From: Mastigias papua
Taxonomy: Eukaryota; Cnidaria; Scyphozoa; Rhizostomeae; Mastigiidae
Length of the DNA stretch: 64,000 nt
NCBI GenBank assembly: GCA_964019165.1
Contig: OZ025270.1
Coordinates: 4,732,528-4,796,527 of the forward strand
Direction of reading: 5' to 3'
Below, piece after piece: positions 41,001 through 64,000 of the stretch. The stretch's first letter is position 1. Each line of letters opens with the position of its first letter. Both the position numbers and the translations under genes were made by a program. The notes below the pieces were generated by a model, which saw only the letters and a list, made by a program, of their open reading frames with translations, did no database searches and was not told the DNA's origin.

Positions 41001-43053
41001 GAGTATGTCTTTGTATTTGGCAAGTAAGGAGACGGAATACATTCTGTTTAAGCCAATCAAGGTAAACCTAGGTCATTTATTATTCTAAATATACCCACAA
41101 TAATATGATATTTATGGAAAATCCATTTTATAAAATATGAATGGCTAGTATATTGGTTTAGTTTCTTATTCATGCTGTTGATAGTAGTGTTAGACATTGT
41201 TGTTAGGGGGTGATATTACACATATTTGCCCAATACTTACTTACTTACTGAGGTGCCATATCCAGCCGGACGTGGGCAACCATGGAACGCCAGAGGCTTC
41301 TATCCCTCATCATTCTTCTCAATTCGACCATCGAATGATTTCTTCCAGTGATCTCAATTACACTATCTATATAGCTTTTCCTTGGGCGGCCTCTTCCTCT
41401 TCTCTCATTCATAATAGCAACCATGCATAGACTTTCCAATCCATCTTTTCTTTCCATGTGACCCACAAAACGTAATTGCCTTTTGTAAATCGTTGTCATT
41501 AATTCTCTCTGTGTTCCCATTCTTCTCAAAATTTCTTCGTTGGTGATTCTCTGCGCCCATGACACCTTCAGCACATATCTCCATATTTTCATCTCAAATG
41601 CCTCCAATCTCATTCTTGTTTGATTATTTGCCCAATATTATTCGATTTTCTGTGATTTGTATTCAGTAGAAGTAACATTAAAATTATTGTTTGTATAGAA
41701 TACTATTGCAGCAAAGATGTTGGAACTATGCTTTTGCGTAATTCAAATTGAATAAATTGTCTGGCAATTTTTCCATAATTTCCTGCACTATTGATCCTTC
41801 ATTGTTGCTCTTTGCTGTGAACAAACCATTCATATGCAAGTTTAGCTTCGAGAAAGCTGATCGTTTAGCTTTTTAGTATTACTTTAGGGTAAGGGAAGTT
41901 GGTGTGAGCAATAATGAACTTCATTTCCTGCAGCAACTCTGTGACGATAGTCCAATATTGTAAGTGTCTGACAGCCCATTTTTGTTGCATTCGTCAGTCA
42001 TTTCGTGTAGAATTAAAAGCTGACATTCTCTGTGAATGTTCCTTTCTATATAGACAAAAGTACTCAAGGTTTACAGGCAACTCTCACAGTTAGTCGAAGA
42101 AAATTACAGCATAGAAGATCAACAGATTATTGGCTGCCCATCTCAAGAGCAGGTTTGCTGTATTATTGCTTTCCGTTTGTTAGGTAGTTAGTTTAAACCC
42201 TCTGAGAAAATGAATCGTAAATAAGACTATTTTATTGTTAAGTCACAGCGCTGATTAAGGGCGCAGTTATCAACTGGTAGATTAATGAAGGATTTATCAC
42301 AACCCTTCTGGTTCCTTTGACATGATTAGCTGCATCTCAATCTGCATTTGCTGGCTTGAGAATATGCTGCGAAAAATTGTAGCTCTCTAGCATCTCTTGC
42401 CATTTTCAAGAGATTCAACTTTCAAATTTTGAATGCTTGCTGCCAAGGCTTTTCATGTGTAAGGATAAGGATTAGGACTGTTGCTCGAAAACTGATTTTA
42501 ACGAATTTTTTAAACTTGATCGGCTGCTAACTTTAAGATTAATGTCAAAAATTTTCGAATTTGGACCTTTAATGCAAGCGGCTCGTTACAAAATCTCGTA
42601 TGCTTCATTTTTAAACGGAAAACTAAATGCTGTTGTTGCAACATTATGAAGATGCTCGAAACTGATTTCACCAAATATTTGAGATTTGATCGGTTTACGA
42701 TTAATGTCGAAAATGGTCGAATTTAGACCCGTAATGCAAGCGACTTTTCACAAAATCTCGCAAATTTTAGTTTGGAACGGAAAACTAAATGCTGTTGTTG
42801 CGACACCATTGTGAAGATGTGGGCATATTTTTTATAGCAGTATTATTTAGGCATTTCTGATGTTGTTCATTATATTTGTTTACAATTTAATAATTGAGCA
42901 GTCATTGAAGTTCTTCTTACTTTCCTCCTTTGTTATTTCCAATCATCTCACCATGATGTCTCACATTTCAACTTAATTTTAGAGGCGAGAGTTTTTTAAA
43001 GCTTTTCTATCGTTGTTCCTCTGCAGGTTTCACTTCTGATGGCTTTCCGTTGA
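26011..43053 (+). CDS. COG3: Conserved oligomeric Golgi complex subunit 3
   Basis: Lobe A subunit of the COG tether, which docks retrograde vesicles at the Golgi and so keeps glycosylation enzymes in place. Exons: 26011-26145, 26556-26657, 26888-26949, 27658-27823, 28946-29020, 29699-29791, 30446-30580, 31848-31919, 32321-32364, 32929-33055, 33504-33595, 34342-34447, 34797-34830, 35049-35128, 35950-36027, 36260-36308, 37080-37174, 37690-37779, 37976-38179, 39416-39457, 39758-39932, 40934-41061, 42054-42152, 43027-43053. Phases agree throughout, giving about 769 residues (human 828). Landmarks: [15 protein letters not shown] at the N-terminus, [71 protein letters not shown] and [17 protein letters not shown]. 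Exon 2 could instead start at 26550 (adds Phe-Lys). The stretch between GDLAYPDK and MWYP is shorter than in mammals. Confidence 0.97.
29118..29290 (+). repeat. Degenerate minisatellite ATGATTTTGTCATTTTG
   Basis: About 9-10 imperfect units of 16-18 bp directly after the exon 5 donor region in COG3 intron 5. Confidence 0.7.
30845..31210 (+). repeat. Composite tRNA-like SINE, copy 1
   Basis: Order: a tRNA-like A-box segment (TAGCTCATTTGGTAGAC) with B-box-like AGTTCAAGCCCC; a block containing GGTGTGG-TAGTCCTCTC and GCGATGGCTCCCC; a second tRNA-like segment with TAGCTCTATTGGTAGAGCAC and AATTCGAATC; then a tail with TTTCTCACATTTCC. Lies in COG3 intron 7. No long open frame of interest. Confidence 0.6.
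32083..32176 (+). pseudogene. Dead partial copy of COG3 exon 10 inside the gene
   Basis: This stretch repeats, with about a dozen changes, the end of COG3 exon 10, its splice donor and the following intron (33012-33112). The copied codons GTTAAGCAACATATT are followed by TGA where the true exon has CGA, a C-to-T change at a CpG that makes a stop. The donor GTATGT is kept, and a TGTACAG acceptor-like site lies just upstream at 32075-32081. It sits between exons 8 and 9, about 0.93 kb before its source. Confidence 0.8.
35211..35338 (+). repeat. Dispersed repeat, copy 5
   Basis: GGAATTTCAAACGTGTGTAA, CCCAAAATCCAGTA and TTTGAGCAGTCGACTGCTGC in the same order as the other copies. In COG3 intron 14, 55 bp before the hAT-like MITE. 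Confidence 0.65.
35393..35560. mobile_element. hAT-like MITE with 8-bp target duplication
   Basis: The 152-bp element 35401-35552 has perfect 12-bp terminal inverted repeats CAGGCCCGTAGC / GCTACGGGCCTG. It is flanked by CAGAGTTG (35393-35400) and CAGAGGTG (35553-35560), 8-bp duplications with one mismatch. CAG/CTG ends and an 8-bp duplication are hAT hallmarks. No coding capacity. In COG3 intron 14. Confidence 0.85.
37857..37911. repeat. TG-rich microsatellite
   Basis: Mixed TGTGTT and TG units in COG3 intron 18, about 65 bp before exon 19. Confidence 0.85.
38505..38765. repeat. CAGGGAAATCAGGGAA-type simple repeat
   Basis: Degenerate repeats of (A)TCAGGGA(A/C)AA, seen again in inverted and decayed form to about 38765. 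In COG3 intron 19. Confidence 0.5.
41223..41637 (-). mobile_element. 5'-truncated non-LTR retrotransposon with 13-bp target duplication
   Basis: In COG3 intron 22. The insert (41236-41624, minus strand) holds a 122-codon open frame, the C-terminal tail of a reverse transcriptase polyprotein: [14 protein letters not shown], then [40 protein letters not shown] and a W-rich end. The stop is the first TAA of a (TAAG)3 tail. It is bounded on both sides by the identical 13-mer TATTTGCCCAATA (41223-41235 and 41625-41637), a perfect target-site duplication. The intact frame and exact duplication indicate a young insertion. Confidence 0.92.
42484..42820 (+). repeat. Diverged tandem duplication, about 170 bp x 2
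   Basis: Both halves start GCTCGAAA-ACTGATTT and share TTGATCGG, GATTAATGTC, TTTAATGCAAGCG or GTAATGCAAGCG, CAAAATCTCG and GGAAAACTAAATGCTGTTGT. In the last COG3 intron. No coding capacity seen. Confidence 0.75.
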
Positions 43054-44450
43054 ATGGACCTTTAAAAAGTGACAAATATTAACTTTTGTACAGGTATTTA
43101 TTCCTCAAGGAAAATATCAACAGGAAAATATCAGGGGCCTTAACAATAGTACTAGTAATTTGTAGTGTCATTATTTTGAGGGTATTCATTAGTTTCTCAT
43201 CATTTGAAAGGGCTAAGCTGTTTGAGAGAATATCAATCAACTGATAGTAGGATTCTTTTCATGTGTTTATTTATCTGATGTCATTATGCGATGAAATAAT
43301 AATGTGCTACTTTACTCGTTTTTAGTGGCAACTTATCTCAAATCTTTGTTCATATTGTTCCTAACGTTTGGACCTTCTATGACCATGTTGTAGTAATATA
43401 GGATCGTTAAAAGTCCCTGAATTTTAGCTGCAAATTCAGTTCTGCAGACATCTACATATTTTTCATACAATGCACGCGAATTTTACTACAATGAATGGGA
43501 CCTGCTTCCTATTTCTCGATTGTTTACAGTCATATAAATATTTCAAATTAAAAACTTGCGTAGGAAGTTTGTCTGTAGTTGTACCAGCTCTTTACATTGT
43601 TTGGCCTTCTGCATGCAGGTTCCTTACAAATTGGATACTTATGCTGAATATGTGCATTACTTCTTTATATAGTCAATATTACAAAGCAATATTTCTTATA
43701 ACACAAACGTTTTTGTGAGTTAATGATCTACTAGCTTCCATGAATAAGAGCCTTTTGTGGACAAAGCCCCCTCAATTGACAAATGGCCCTGCAACGTCCT
43801 TGTCGTCAAAAAGAGCCTATCTTATAAGCACCAAACACTGCCATCGTGTTACCAGGTGGGCATACAGATCATCGACGTACAAAGTTAAGGGTCACTTGTT
43901 TGATTCCTGCTTTGGCTTGTCATCTTCTCGCACTCTTATTTCATGTCTTTCCTACATCCATTTGCCGTTAATTTAGAAGACTTTTTGGTAATTATTGTGG
44001 ACGGCGGACTAAATTCGGATATCAGAATAGGTAGAAGCTGGAGGAGGATTTTAGGTAGAGCAGAGAAGCACTGAGCTTTATTTTCTTTATTGGCAGCCTT
44101 CCAGAGTCCCTTATCTAAGTAAATATTAGGGGGAAATGGCACTAAGATTTATAGCTTTCTCATAGCGTATATAGAAGCAGTTAAAGATAGAGCCCTGAAA
44201 TGCGACAAAATGTCTGATGCATTATAAGCATTCATGTTGTCTAGATGAAATTTATTGGTGGCAATTTTTCGTTCTTAAAATTTGGGTGCCAGCACTGAGA
44301 GTTTTCTTAATCGAAGGCTCTACGCCTGACGCTGCCAGTCATTGTCATTCTGCCAAACAATCTGATACAAATGAGCTGCGGTTTGTTTCCGTGCAAACAA
44401 ACTCAACTGGCGTTACTAACACAACTACAACAACAAAGTTCGAGGTAAAC
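43054..44450. other. Intergenic region, COG3 to TMTC4
   Basis: Holds the COG3 3' end and the TMTC4 promoter and leader. A tRNA-like repeat fragment lies at about 43845-43935. An acceptor plus 17 sense codons at 43619-43672 could act as an alternative last COG3 exon, but this is speculative. Confidence 0.5.
43845..43935 (+). repeat. Fragment of the tRNA-like SINE family
   Basis: Shows ATCGACGTACAAAGTT followed by a B-box-like TTTGATTCCTGC and a tail TCTCGCACTCTTATTTCATG, similar to the 59.5-kb element read on its own strand. Degenerate. Confidence 0.4.
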
Positions 44451-58945
<14,495 letters not shown>

Positions 58946-59300
58946 CCAACTGAAAGTGTTTTCGTCTTAATGTCATTGCGATAATCTATTTGTCAATTTG
59001 ATTTTGTATTCAACATTCAACACCCATTCCAAGAATGTTTCGGCATCCAGTTTCTTCACAAAACAAGCAAAGAAAATCGATACAGTAGAAACTCCAGTTA
59101 CTAAAAGAAGTTTATCACACTCTAAAATGCTAATATTCCTGAGTATCAGTAGTAAATGAGATAATGAATGAGAGGCCAGTCTAACGCCTAAATAAGTCAC
59201 GAATTGAATTATTTTGTACGTAATGGCCTGGTTTATTTAATGAGAATATTTAATTACTCTCCATCTCCTCGTTACTTTTCTGTTTGTCTCCTTGCTGTTA

Positions 59301-59445
59301 GACAAATATCTGTCGGTATCAATAGATTTGCATTTATTGTACATTAGCGAATAGATTGAGAAACAACAGGAGTTAGACAAATATCTGTCGGTATCAATAG
59401 ATTTGCATTTATTGTACATTAGCGAATAGATTGAGAAACAACAGG
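59301..59445. repeat. 75-bp tandem duplication, 70 bp identical
   Basis: GACAAATATCTGTCGGTATC... occurs at 59301 and 59376; the first 70 bases are identical, so the duplication is recent. It lies in the tail region of the minus-strand tRNA-like SINE. Confidence 0.9.
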
Positions 59446-59449
59446 ATTT

Positions 59450-59740
59450 AGGGAAATGTGACATGAAAGTGTGAGAAAGTGAGAGACCCGAGCGGGAATC
59501 GAACTCACGAACTTTGTACATCGAGTGCTCTCTCAAATGAACTATCGGATCACGCTTCCAAACTTTGCACTGTATTTCTCTTTACCAATCTAAAATGGGG
59601 AGCCATCGCAGCCCCTTCAGAATGTATTAGATCTGTTGTTGAGAGAGGACTGCCCTCGCCAGTTTGCCTTCTATTAACCATATACAGTCGATGGGGCTGC
59701 GATAGCTTCCCTGGTGTGGTCAGTCCTCTCCTCAACAATC
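59450..59740 (-). repeat. Composite tRNA-like SINE, copy 2
   Basis: On the minus strand: the block (GGCAGTCCTCTC, GCGATGGCTCCCC), then ATAGTTCATTTGAGAGAGCA (A box), then GAGTTCGATTCCCGC (perfect B box), then a tail CTCACTTTCTCACACTTTC. The order is the same as in the 30.8-31.2 kb copy. An additional inverted copy of the block lies at 59690-59740. Confidence 0.65.
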
Positions 59741-60024
59741 TGCCCAAAAGGCTTTCACTATATTCGATTAACACTTGCCTACTTCATAGCAACGTAATGT
59801 CCTCTGACACGACGTGTTTTTGGACATAGAATTGCAGCCACTTTGTGACTCGTAGGAGGGTAGGAAAAACAAACTGCAAATGGAACAGAAAGGCTTATAA
59901 ACTAACCAAACAACAGTAGCATCGTGCAAGTAATTTTCAATGCACGTCTTATCATACTGTTCAGGGGCGGACGTAGACTAAATGTTTTTTTATTAGAAAT
60001 TAGCTTATACGAACACAGTATTTG

Positions 60025-60115
60025 GCTGCTCAATACGCTAAGTAAGAAACCTCAGTACTGGCTTCTGATCCTATGAAAGTTCATAAGTTGATACACACTT
60101 GAAATTCCAATTTTG
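60025..60115 (-). repeat. Dispersed repeat, copy 6
   Basis: Minus strand GGAATTTCAAGTGTGTATCA, CCAGTACTGA and ending in TTGAGCAG; matches the consensus best in its 5' half. Confidence 0.6.
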
Positions 60116-60484
60116 AAGCCAGTTGATGGTCTTTTTGTTTAATTTGCATAGATACATAGGCCTTACATTTGGTCTTAGGAACTATGCTTATCATCAAACT
60201 TTGCATATATACCAAAAAGACTCTCTAGATAAATTTTATCTTTATTTTATTAAATGCCCAACTTATTTCAATAGACATTTAGAAAATCCAAGATTAACTC
60301 ACCTATAACTGCTTCATGAACTAAAGCCTTGTTGCTATAAATGGCAAAAGCCAATTTGCCAAACATTCACTTCGAATACTAGGCCTGAAACATTTTCATA
60401 TTGAAATGCCAGAACATCACGCTTTTAAATTCAAAAATGCTTCATTCTTCTACAATTTACTATGCCCATTGTAAACGATTATTG

Positions 60485-60691
60485 CTAATACTTTTGATAC
60501 CAATGCTTCAAAATCTTGCGAGTTTTTTCAAGGAAAAACGTCAATAATGTTTTAAGGTCTGTTCTATTTCTTAACTTGAAAAACTGACGAATCTTTTCCC
60601 GGCTAGATGAAGATTGAAGAAGCCCTTGCAGTGAGACACTTTTGTTTTGTAAATTTTGTAGACTAGGCCCTTGGCCACTGTTAGCCGCCAT
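60485..60691 (-). CDS. Candidate first exon of an unknown minus-strand gene
   Basis: Opens with ATGGCGGCTAAC in a good initiation context (A at -3, G at +4) and reads MAANSGQGPSLQNLQNK, continuing in coding-like composition to about REKIRQFF. Read straight through, the frame is 68 codons. A GTTAAG donor near 60567 would end an exon in phase 2, and a short acceptor-bounded segment (CAACAAGGC... to a GTGAGT donor) near 60300-60340 keeps the frame. I do not recognise the family. The start faces another candidate start 156 bp away on the plus strand. Confidence 0.3.
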   Translation of the reverse strand: MAANSGQGPSLQNLQNKSVSLQGLLQSSSSREKIRQFFKLRNRTDLKTLLTFFLEKTRKILKHWYQKY

Positions 60692-60846
60692 TTTTAGCAG
60701 GGTGGTGAAATACTTATGTGAGGCAAGTGTAAAATCGTGGAAAGTCCTAATGGTCTGAGCACTGGTAGGCAGTAGTGGGTCTGTAAAATACCTTTATCAT
60801 ACTGAGCAGTTAAACCAATCAAATTCCTCAACTTTGAGATAGCTGC

Positions 60847-61124
60847 ATGGAAGGAGCAATAGTTGATTGTGAACGGTTGGCATCATCCAATGAAAATGAA
60901 GTGCTAATGGCGGGATTCCTGTTGAACGTGAATAAATTCAATAGGAATGTGACAGTATTTCCGGCCTAGTTATTTGCGTTTATCTCAGTATCATTTTGAT
61001 ATCATTGGACACGGTGTACTCAAAGCTTCAGCGATTTTACTGTCTGGAAGTAACTTATTTGCAGAAAGAAGAGACACTTCAGTGGCAAAACTACAGAAAT
61101 CACCAAGAAACGGATGGAGAGGCT
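60847..61124 (+). CDS. Candidate two-exon start of an unknown plus-strand gene
   Basis: An ATG at 60847 begins MEGAIVDCERLASSNENE and stays open to GT donors near 60928 and 60949. A well-formed internal exon follows at 61064-61124: TTATTTGCAG acceptor, 61 bases open in all three frames, then ACAG/GTAAGT. Phase 0 would give KEETLQWQNYRNHQ; another frame gives KKRHFSGKTTEITKK. No family is recognised and I could not link it securely to a next exon; a possible one is 63118-63340. Confidence 0.22.
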
Positions 61125-61605
61125 ACAGGTAAGTTGAGGCTTAGATACACAGCAAAGCTTCGATTTTACTTATTCCAAAGTAAAGAACTGCAATATTACC
61201 AGTTAGCCATGTAAACATTGTCATGTATTATGCATATGTTCTCTGAGACATTCTAATTTATAAACAAGGTTGATTTCGTAACCTGACAAGTTATGGCCTA
61301 AGATTAAAGCAAGAGTTCTTTATGGTCTGCAATACCTTTCAGAGGGTACTTTACATTTAGAGCATGGATATTTGTACACACTACTGGATGTTTGGAGCAA
61401 TTTCTTGTTAACTTTAGGTTTACTCTCTTTGAAATAGATATAAGATATGAGAATGAAATTAGTGTGAAAAGCTGCAACTTTGATTTATATTTGTCAAGTC
61501 ATTGGTTCCATATCATTGTTATTATTCAATAGAAGCAGCTAGTTGAACCTAACATGCCCATCACTACTTACCAAGGTGTTCCTTCAACTTGGACTACTAA
61601 AATTA

Positions 61606-61814
61606 AAATTAATAAGCCACGAATTCTCCCCTAAGGCACTTGTTGACTACCAGGGAATAATTATCCATATACACAATGATAAGATATTTAGACATAGTGT
61701 CATATTCCAGCATTGTGACACTATGTCTAAATATTTTGTCATGGTATGATGTGGATAAATTTTCCTTGGTAGTCAATAAGTACCTTAGGGGAAAAATTGG
61801 TGGCTTATTAATTA
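61606..61814. mobile_element. Foldback palindrome of about 209 bp
   Basis: Near-complete inverted repeat. ATTAATAAGCCAC at the left matches TGGCTTATTAAT at the right; CCCCTAAGGCACTTGTTGAC matches GTCAATAAGTACCTTAGGGG. The apex is a 16-bp stem TTTAGACATAGTGTCA / TGTGACACTATGTCTAAA with a loop of about 10 nt. No coding capacity. Confidence 0.8.
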
Positions 61815-63117
61815 TTGCTCATCATGAGGGGTGCAGGTTGGGTTCAATATCATCATCAGTTTGTCTGTCTGTACTACCACTACATAGATATGGTTTTGGA
61901 TTGACTTGCAATAGCAGGGGGAACACTTTATTACTATTGTCAAGGAATTTTAAGTTCCTTGAATGACAATTCACCTTAGATTCTCTATACAAATTATCTA
62001 AATAATTTTAAGCAAACTTTTTAGTAGGGAAAATTTTCTTCTTTAGATGAGTCTGTTTTGTTTCATGTTTTAGACTTAGGAAATCCCAAACAAAATTAAA
62101 CCTAGAAAAAAGCAACTAAAAATGATTAAGTTGTGCCTCAAGGAATTATCAATTTCCCTCCACATTAATATATTTAGTATTCTAAGAAGTGATTCCTAAA
62201 AACTTTTGCTTGACATTTGGAAAGATAAATTTCTTTTCACCCTATGCTTGTCTATCTCCATCTATCTCATGATACTGTACATTGACCTATAAATAGTATT
62301 ACGTACAATGGTTAGTATGTTAGCAGAGCTAAGTTAATCAACAAAAAACAGTAAGTAAATAAATAAAATGAAATAAAGCATGAATAAGATAAATAATTAT
62401 TTTGGCAGTGTGACCCCATGAAGAGCTTCAATTAGGGTAATTTTCAAATACTGTAGAGTAGCTGTAATTTTACCAAGGGCTTGAGGGTGGCATTCATACC
62501 GTCCCTACACCGTTGACTGTGACAAATTGAAAGAAGATTCACTCTCTCCTTTGAAACAAGGCTGTTTTCTTTAGGCAGCATGATTTTTGCCTAGTTTTGC
62601 CTCTTGGAATGTAGTTGGTCATAATTAAAAGGAGTTATTTATCACAGTTTATCCCCATTTAGTACAAAAAGTACGTGCCCAAACTACCAAAGTAGAGTAA
62701 AAAAGATGACATAACTGGCGAAGAAAATGATACTGAAAAACACACAACGATTCACTTTGTGTTGGAGTATATTGTAATGTTGCAATTCCGCAAAATTCTG
62801 AGATTTACATATAAATTATTTCCATATTCATAGGTACAGGGAGAGTTCCATTCAGGTTCCACCTGTTGATACATTTTTCTATTTATAAGCCATTCTATTC
62901 AGGAAAATCCTATGAACTAAAATAGTACTGATAAATGATGGTTCACAAATATGTATTATATTTACTGGGATGTAGCCTAATGGAATCTCGAAATATTTTG
63001 GGATTGAAACCCCCCCAAACAAGGCATCAGCTGCGCACCCCTTGTGCTCAGTTAAAATGTAGCTGTGTTGAAATTTCCATATTCAATTTCAATTCTGTAT
63101 GTTTTCTATTCGTGCAG

Positions 63118-63340
63118 ACAATACCTATCTGCTGCACGATATCTTCGTGCAGAAACCTCATATTGCAGCTTTAGATGTATATCTTCTTTGAAAAGACGTT
63201 TCAATATTTTACATAGTTTGAGAAATGAGGAGAGTATGCAGTGGATTCCAGACTTGTTACTAAAGTGTACAAGTCATTTGTTATACAAAAATGTACAACA
63301 TGAAACACTGTACGCTCCTTGCCTGCTTTCGCTTGCTTAA
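63118..63340 (+). CDS. Candidate terminal exon, unknown
   Basis: Begins after a TTCTATTCGTGCAG acceptor and is open for 74 codons to TAA. The reading is QYLSAARYLRAETSYCSF at first, then basic and leucine-rich. It would need a phase-2 upstream partner. No family recognised; it could be chance. Confidence 0.2.
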
Positions 63341-63652
63341 ATTTCTGGCACTAACTATCAACCAGTGAACTAAGTACCCAGTGAAGTGCCTATATTCAAA
63401 TAGGATCCCAATAGTGGACCGCTCACATATTATGTCATCATGGCGGGGTTCTCCCAAATGCTTATGATAAGAATTTATTGCAGGGGGAGGGGGAGGGAGT
63501 GTCTGAAAAGGTCAAAATATGATGACATAATTTATGGACGGTCTCCTAGACAAATATGGCCGAGTTGACAATCCAAGGACAGCCTCTGAGTTAACAACCC
63601 CTAGGCATTCTAGCTAAAGTTACTACACGATAAAACATTGCTTTCAGATAAT

Positions 63653-63850
63653 TCAATGCTTCTTTTCTCGTAACGACTGTGTCCGTCTTAACCGCAAGCT
63701 CCTCCGTATTACATTGGAGCCAAATTCTTGAAACGGGTCAGTCAATGATTTTCGCCTCCTTGATCCTTTCTTTAGCTCTGGAATATTAAAAGTATTCAAA
63801 CTGTAAGCTATGTATCGATAATGGTAAGCACTCTTCATATTTGCGAACAT
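63653..63850 (-). CDS. Candidate small or first exon of an unknown basic protein
   Basis: ATG at 63850 begins MFANMKSAYHYRYIAYS and runs 65 codons to TGA. The second half is strongly basic and patterned (RRRKSLTDPFQEFGSN, then RRSLRLRRTQSLREKK), unlike random AT-rich translation, and resembles phosphorylation-site-rich tails. A perfect TATAAAAG lies at 63880-63873, only 22 nt before the ATG, which is close for a TATA promoter. A GTAATA donor after FGSN is possible. Family not recognised. Confidence 0.3.
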   Translation of the reverse strand: MFANMKSAYHYRYIAYSLNTFNIPELKKGSRRRKSLTDPFQEFGSNVIRRSLRLRRTQSLREKKH

Positions 63851-64000
63851 AATTAGTTGACAATCGTAGGCTCTTTTATAGTAGTGGCGATCGGTATGGT
63901 CACAAAAGGGTGAAAGTGTACAGTACTTATCACGAACGGGATAAATAGCAGAAATACGGCGCCATTCTACTTATAAGATATATTCTCATAAGGGAGGCCG

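Larger units (their letters stand above)
58946..64000. other. Right end without a recognised gene
   Basis: Follows the TMTC4 stop. It contains a 75-bp tandem duplication (59301-59445), a minus-strand tRNA-like SINE (about 59450-59740), a dispersed repeat copy (60025-60115), a large foldback palindrome (61606-61814) and three weak coding candidates: 60485-60691 (-), 60847-61124 (+) and 63653-63850 (-). The stretch 61900-63000 shows only AT-rich sequence. Confidence 0.6.

Overview
This is nuclear DNA from an animal, most likely an invertebrate. It is AT-rich, the genes are cut into many small exons by GT-AG introns of about 0.1-10 kb, and the gene set (glypican, IRE-controlled ferritin, TMTC4) is metazoan. 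The intergenic and intronic DNA is full of small non-autonomous elements, tRNA-derived repeats and very long (TA)n tracts. I cannot name the species or phylum from the sequence alone.

Five protein-coding genes were resolved exon by exon, with consistent splice phases. (1) 269-14356 (+): the 3' part of a glypican, whose first exon(s) lie left of the window; it ends with a heparan-sulfate attachment run and a GPI signal. (2) 18389-19730 (+): a complete three-exon heavy-chain-type ferritin, with an iron-responsive element in its 5' leader. (3) 21444-25758 (-): complete SRP9 in three exons. (4) 26011-43053 (+): complete COG3 in 24 exons, head to head with SRP9; the two start codons are 252 bp apart. 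(5) 44451-58945 (+): complete TMTC4 in 18 exons. The 58.9-64 kb end holds no recognised gene, only three weak candidate coding segments and several repeats.

The genes form no operon or single pathway. Several serve the secretory route: SRP9 (protein targeting to the ER), TMTC4 (ER O-mannosylation), COG3 (Golgi retrograde tethering) and glypican (a cell-surface proteoglycan made through ER and Golgi). I read this as coincidence or housekeeping clustering, not as a system.

The less ordinary content is in the repeats. There is a palindromic MITE family with four copies; two hAT-like MITE copies, one with near-matching 8-bp target duplications; two large foldback palindromes; three tails of non-LTR retrotransposons, one bounded by a perfect 13-bp target duplication; a tRNA-like 243-bp tandem unit that runs straight into (TA)n tracts; a second tRNA-like SINE family with a separate conserved block; and a dispersed repeat of about 110 bp with at least six copies. 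COG3 also carries a dead partial copy of its own exon 10. No CRISPR, no rRNA and no convincing functional tRNA gene was seen.
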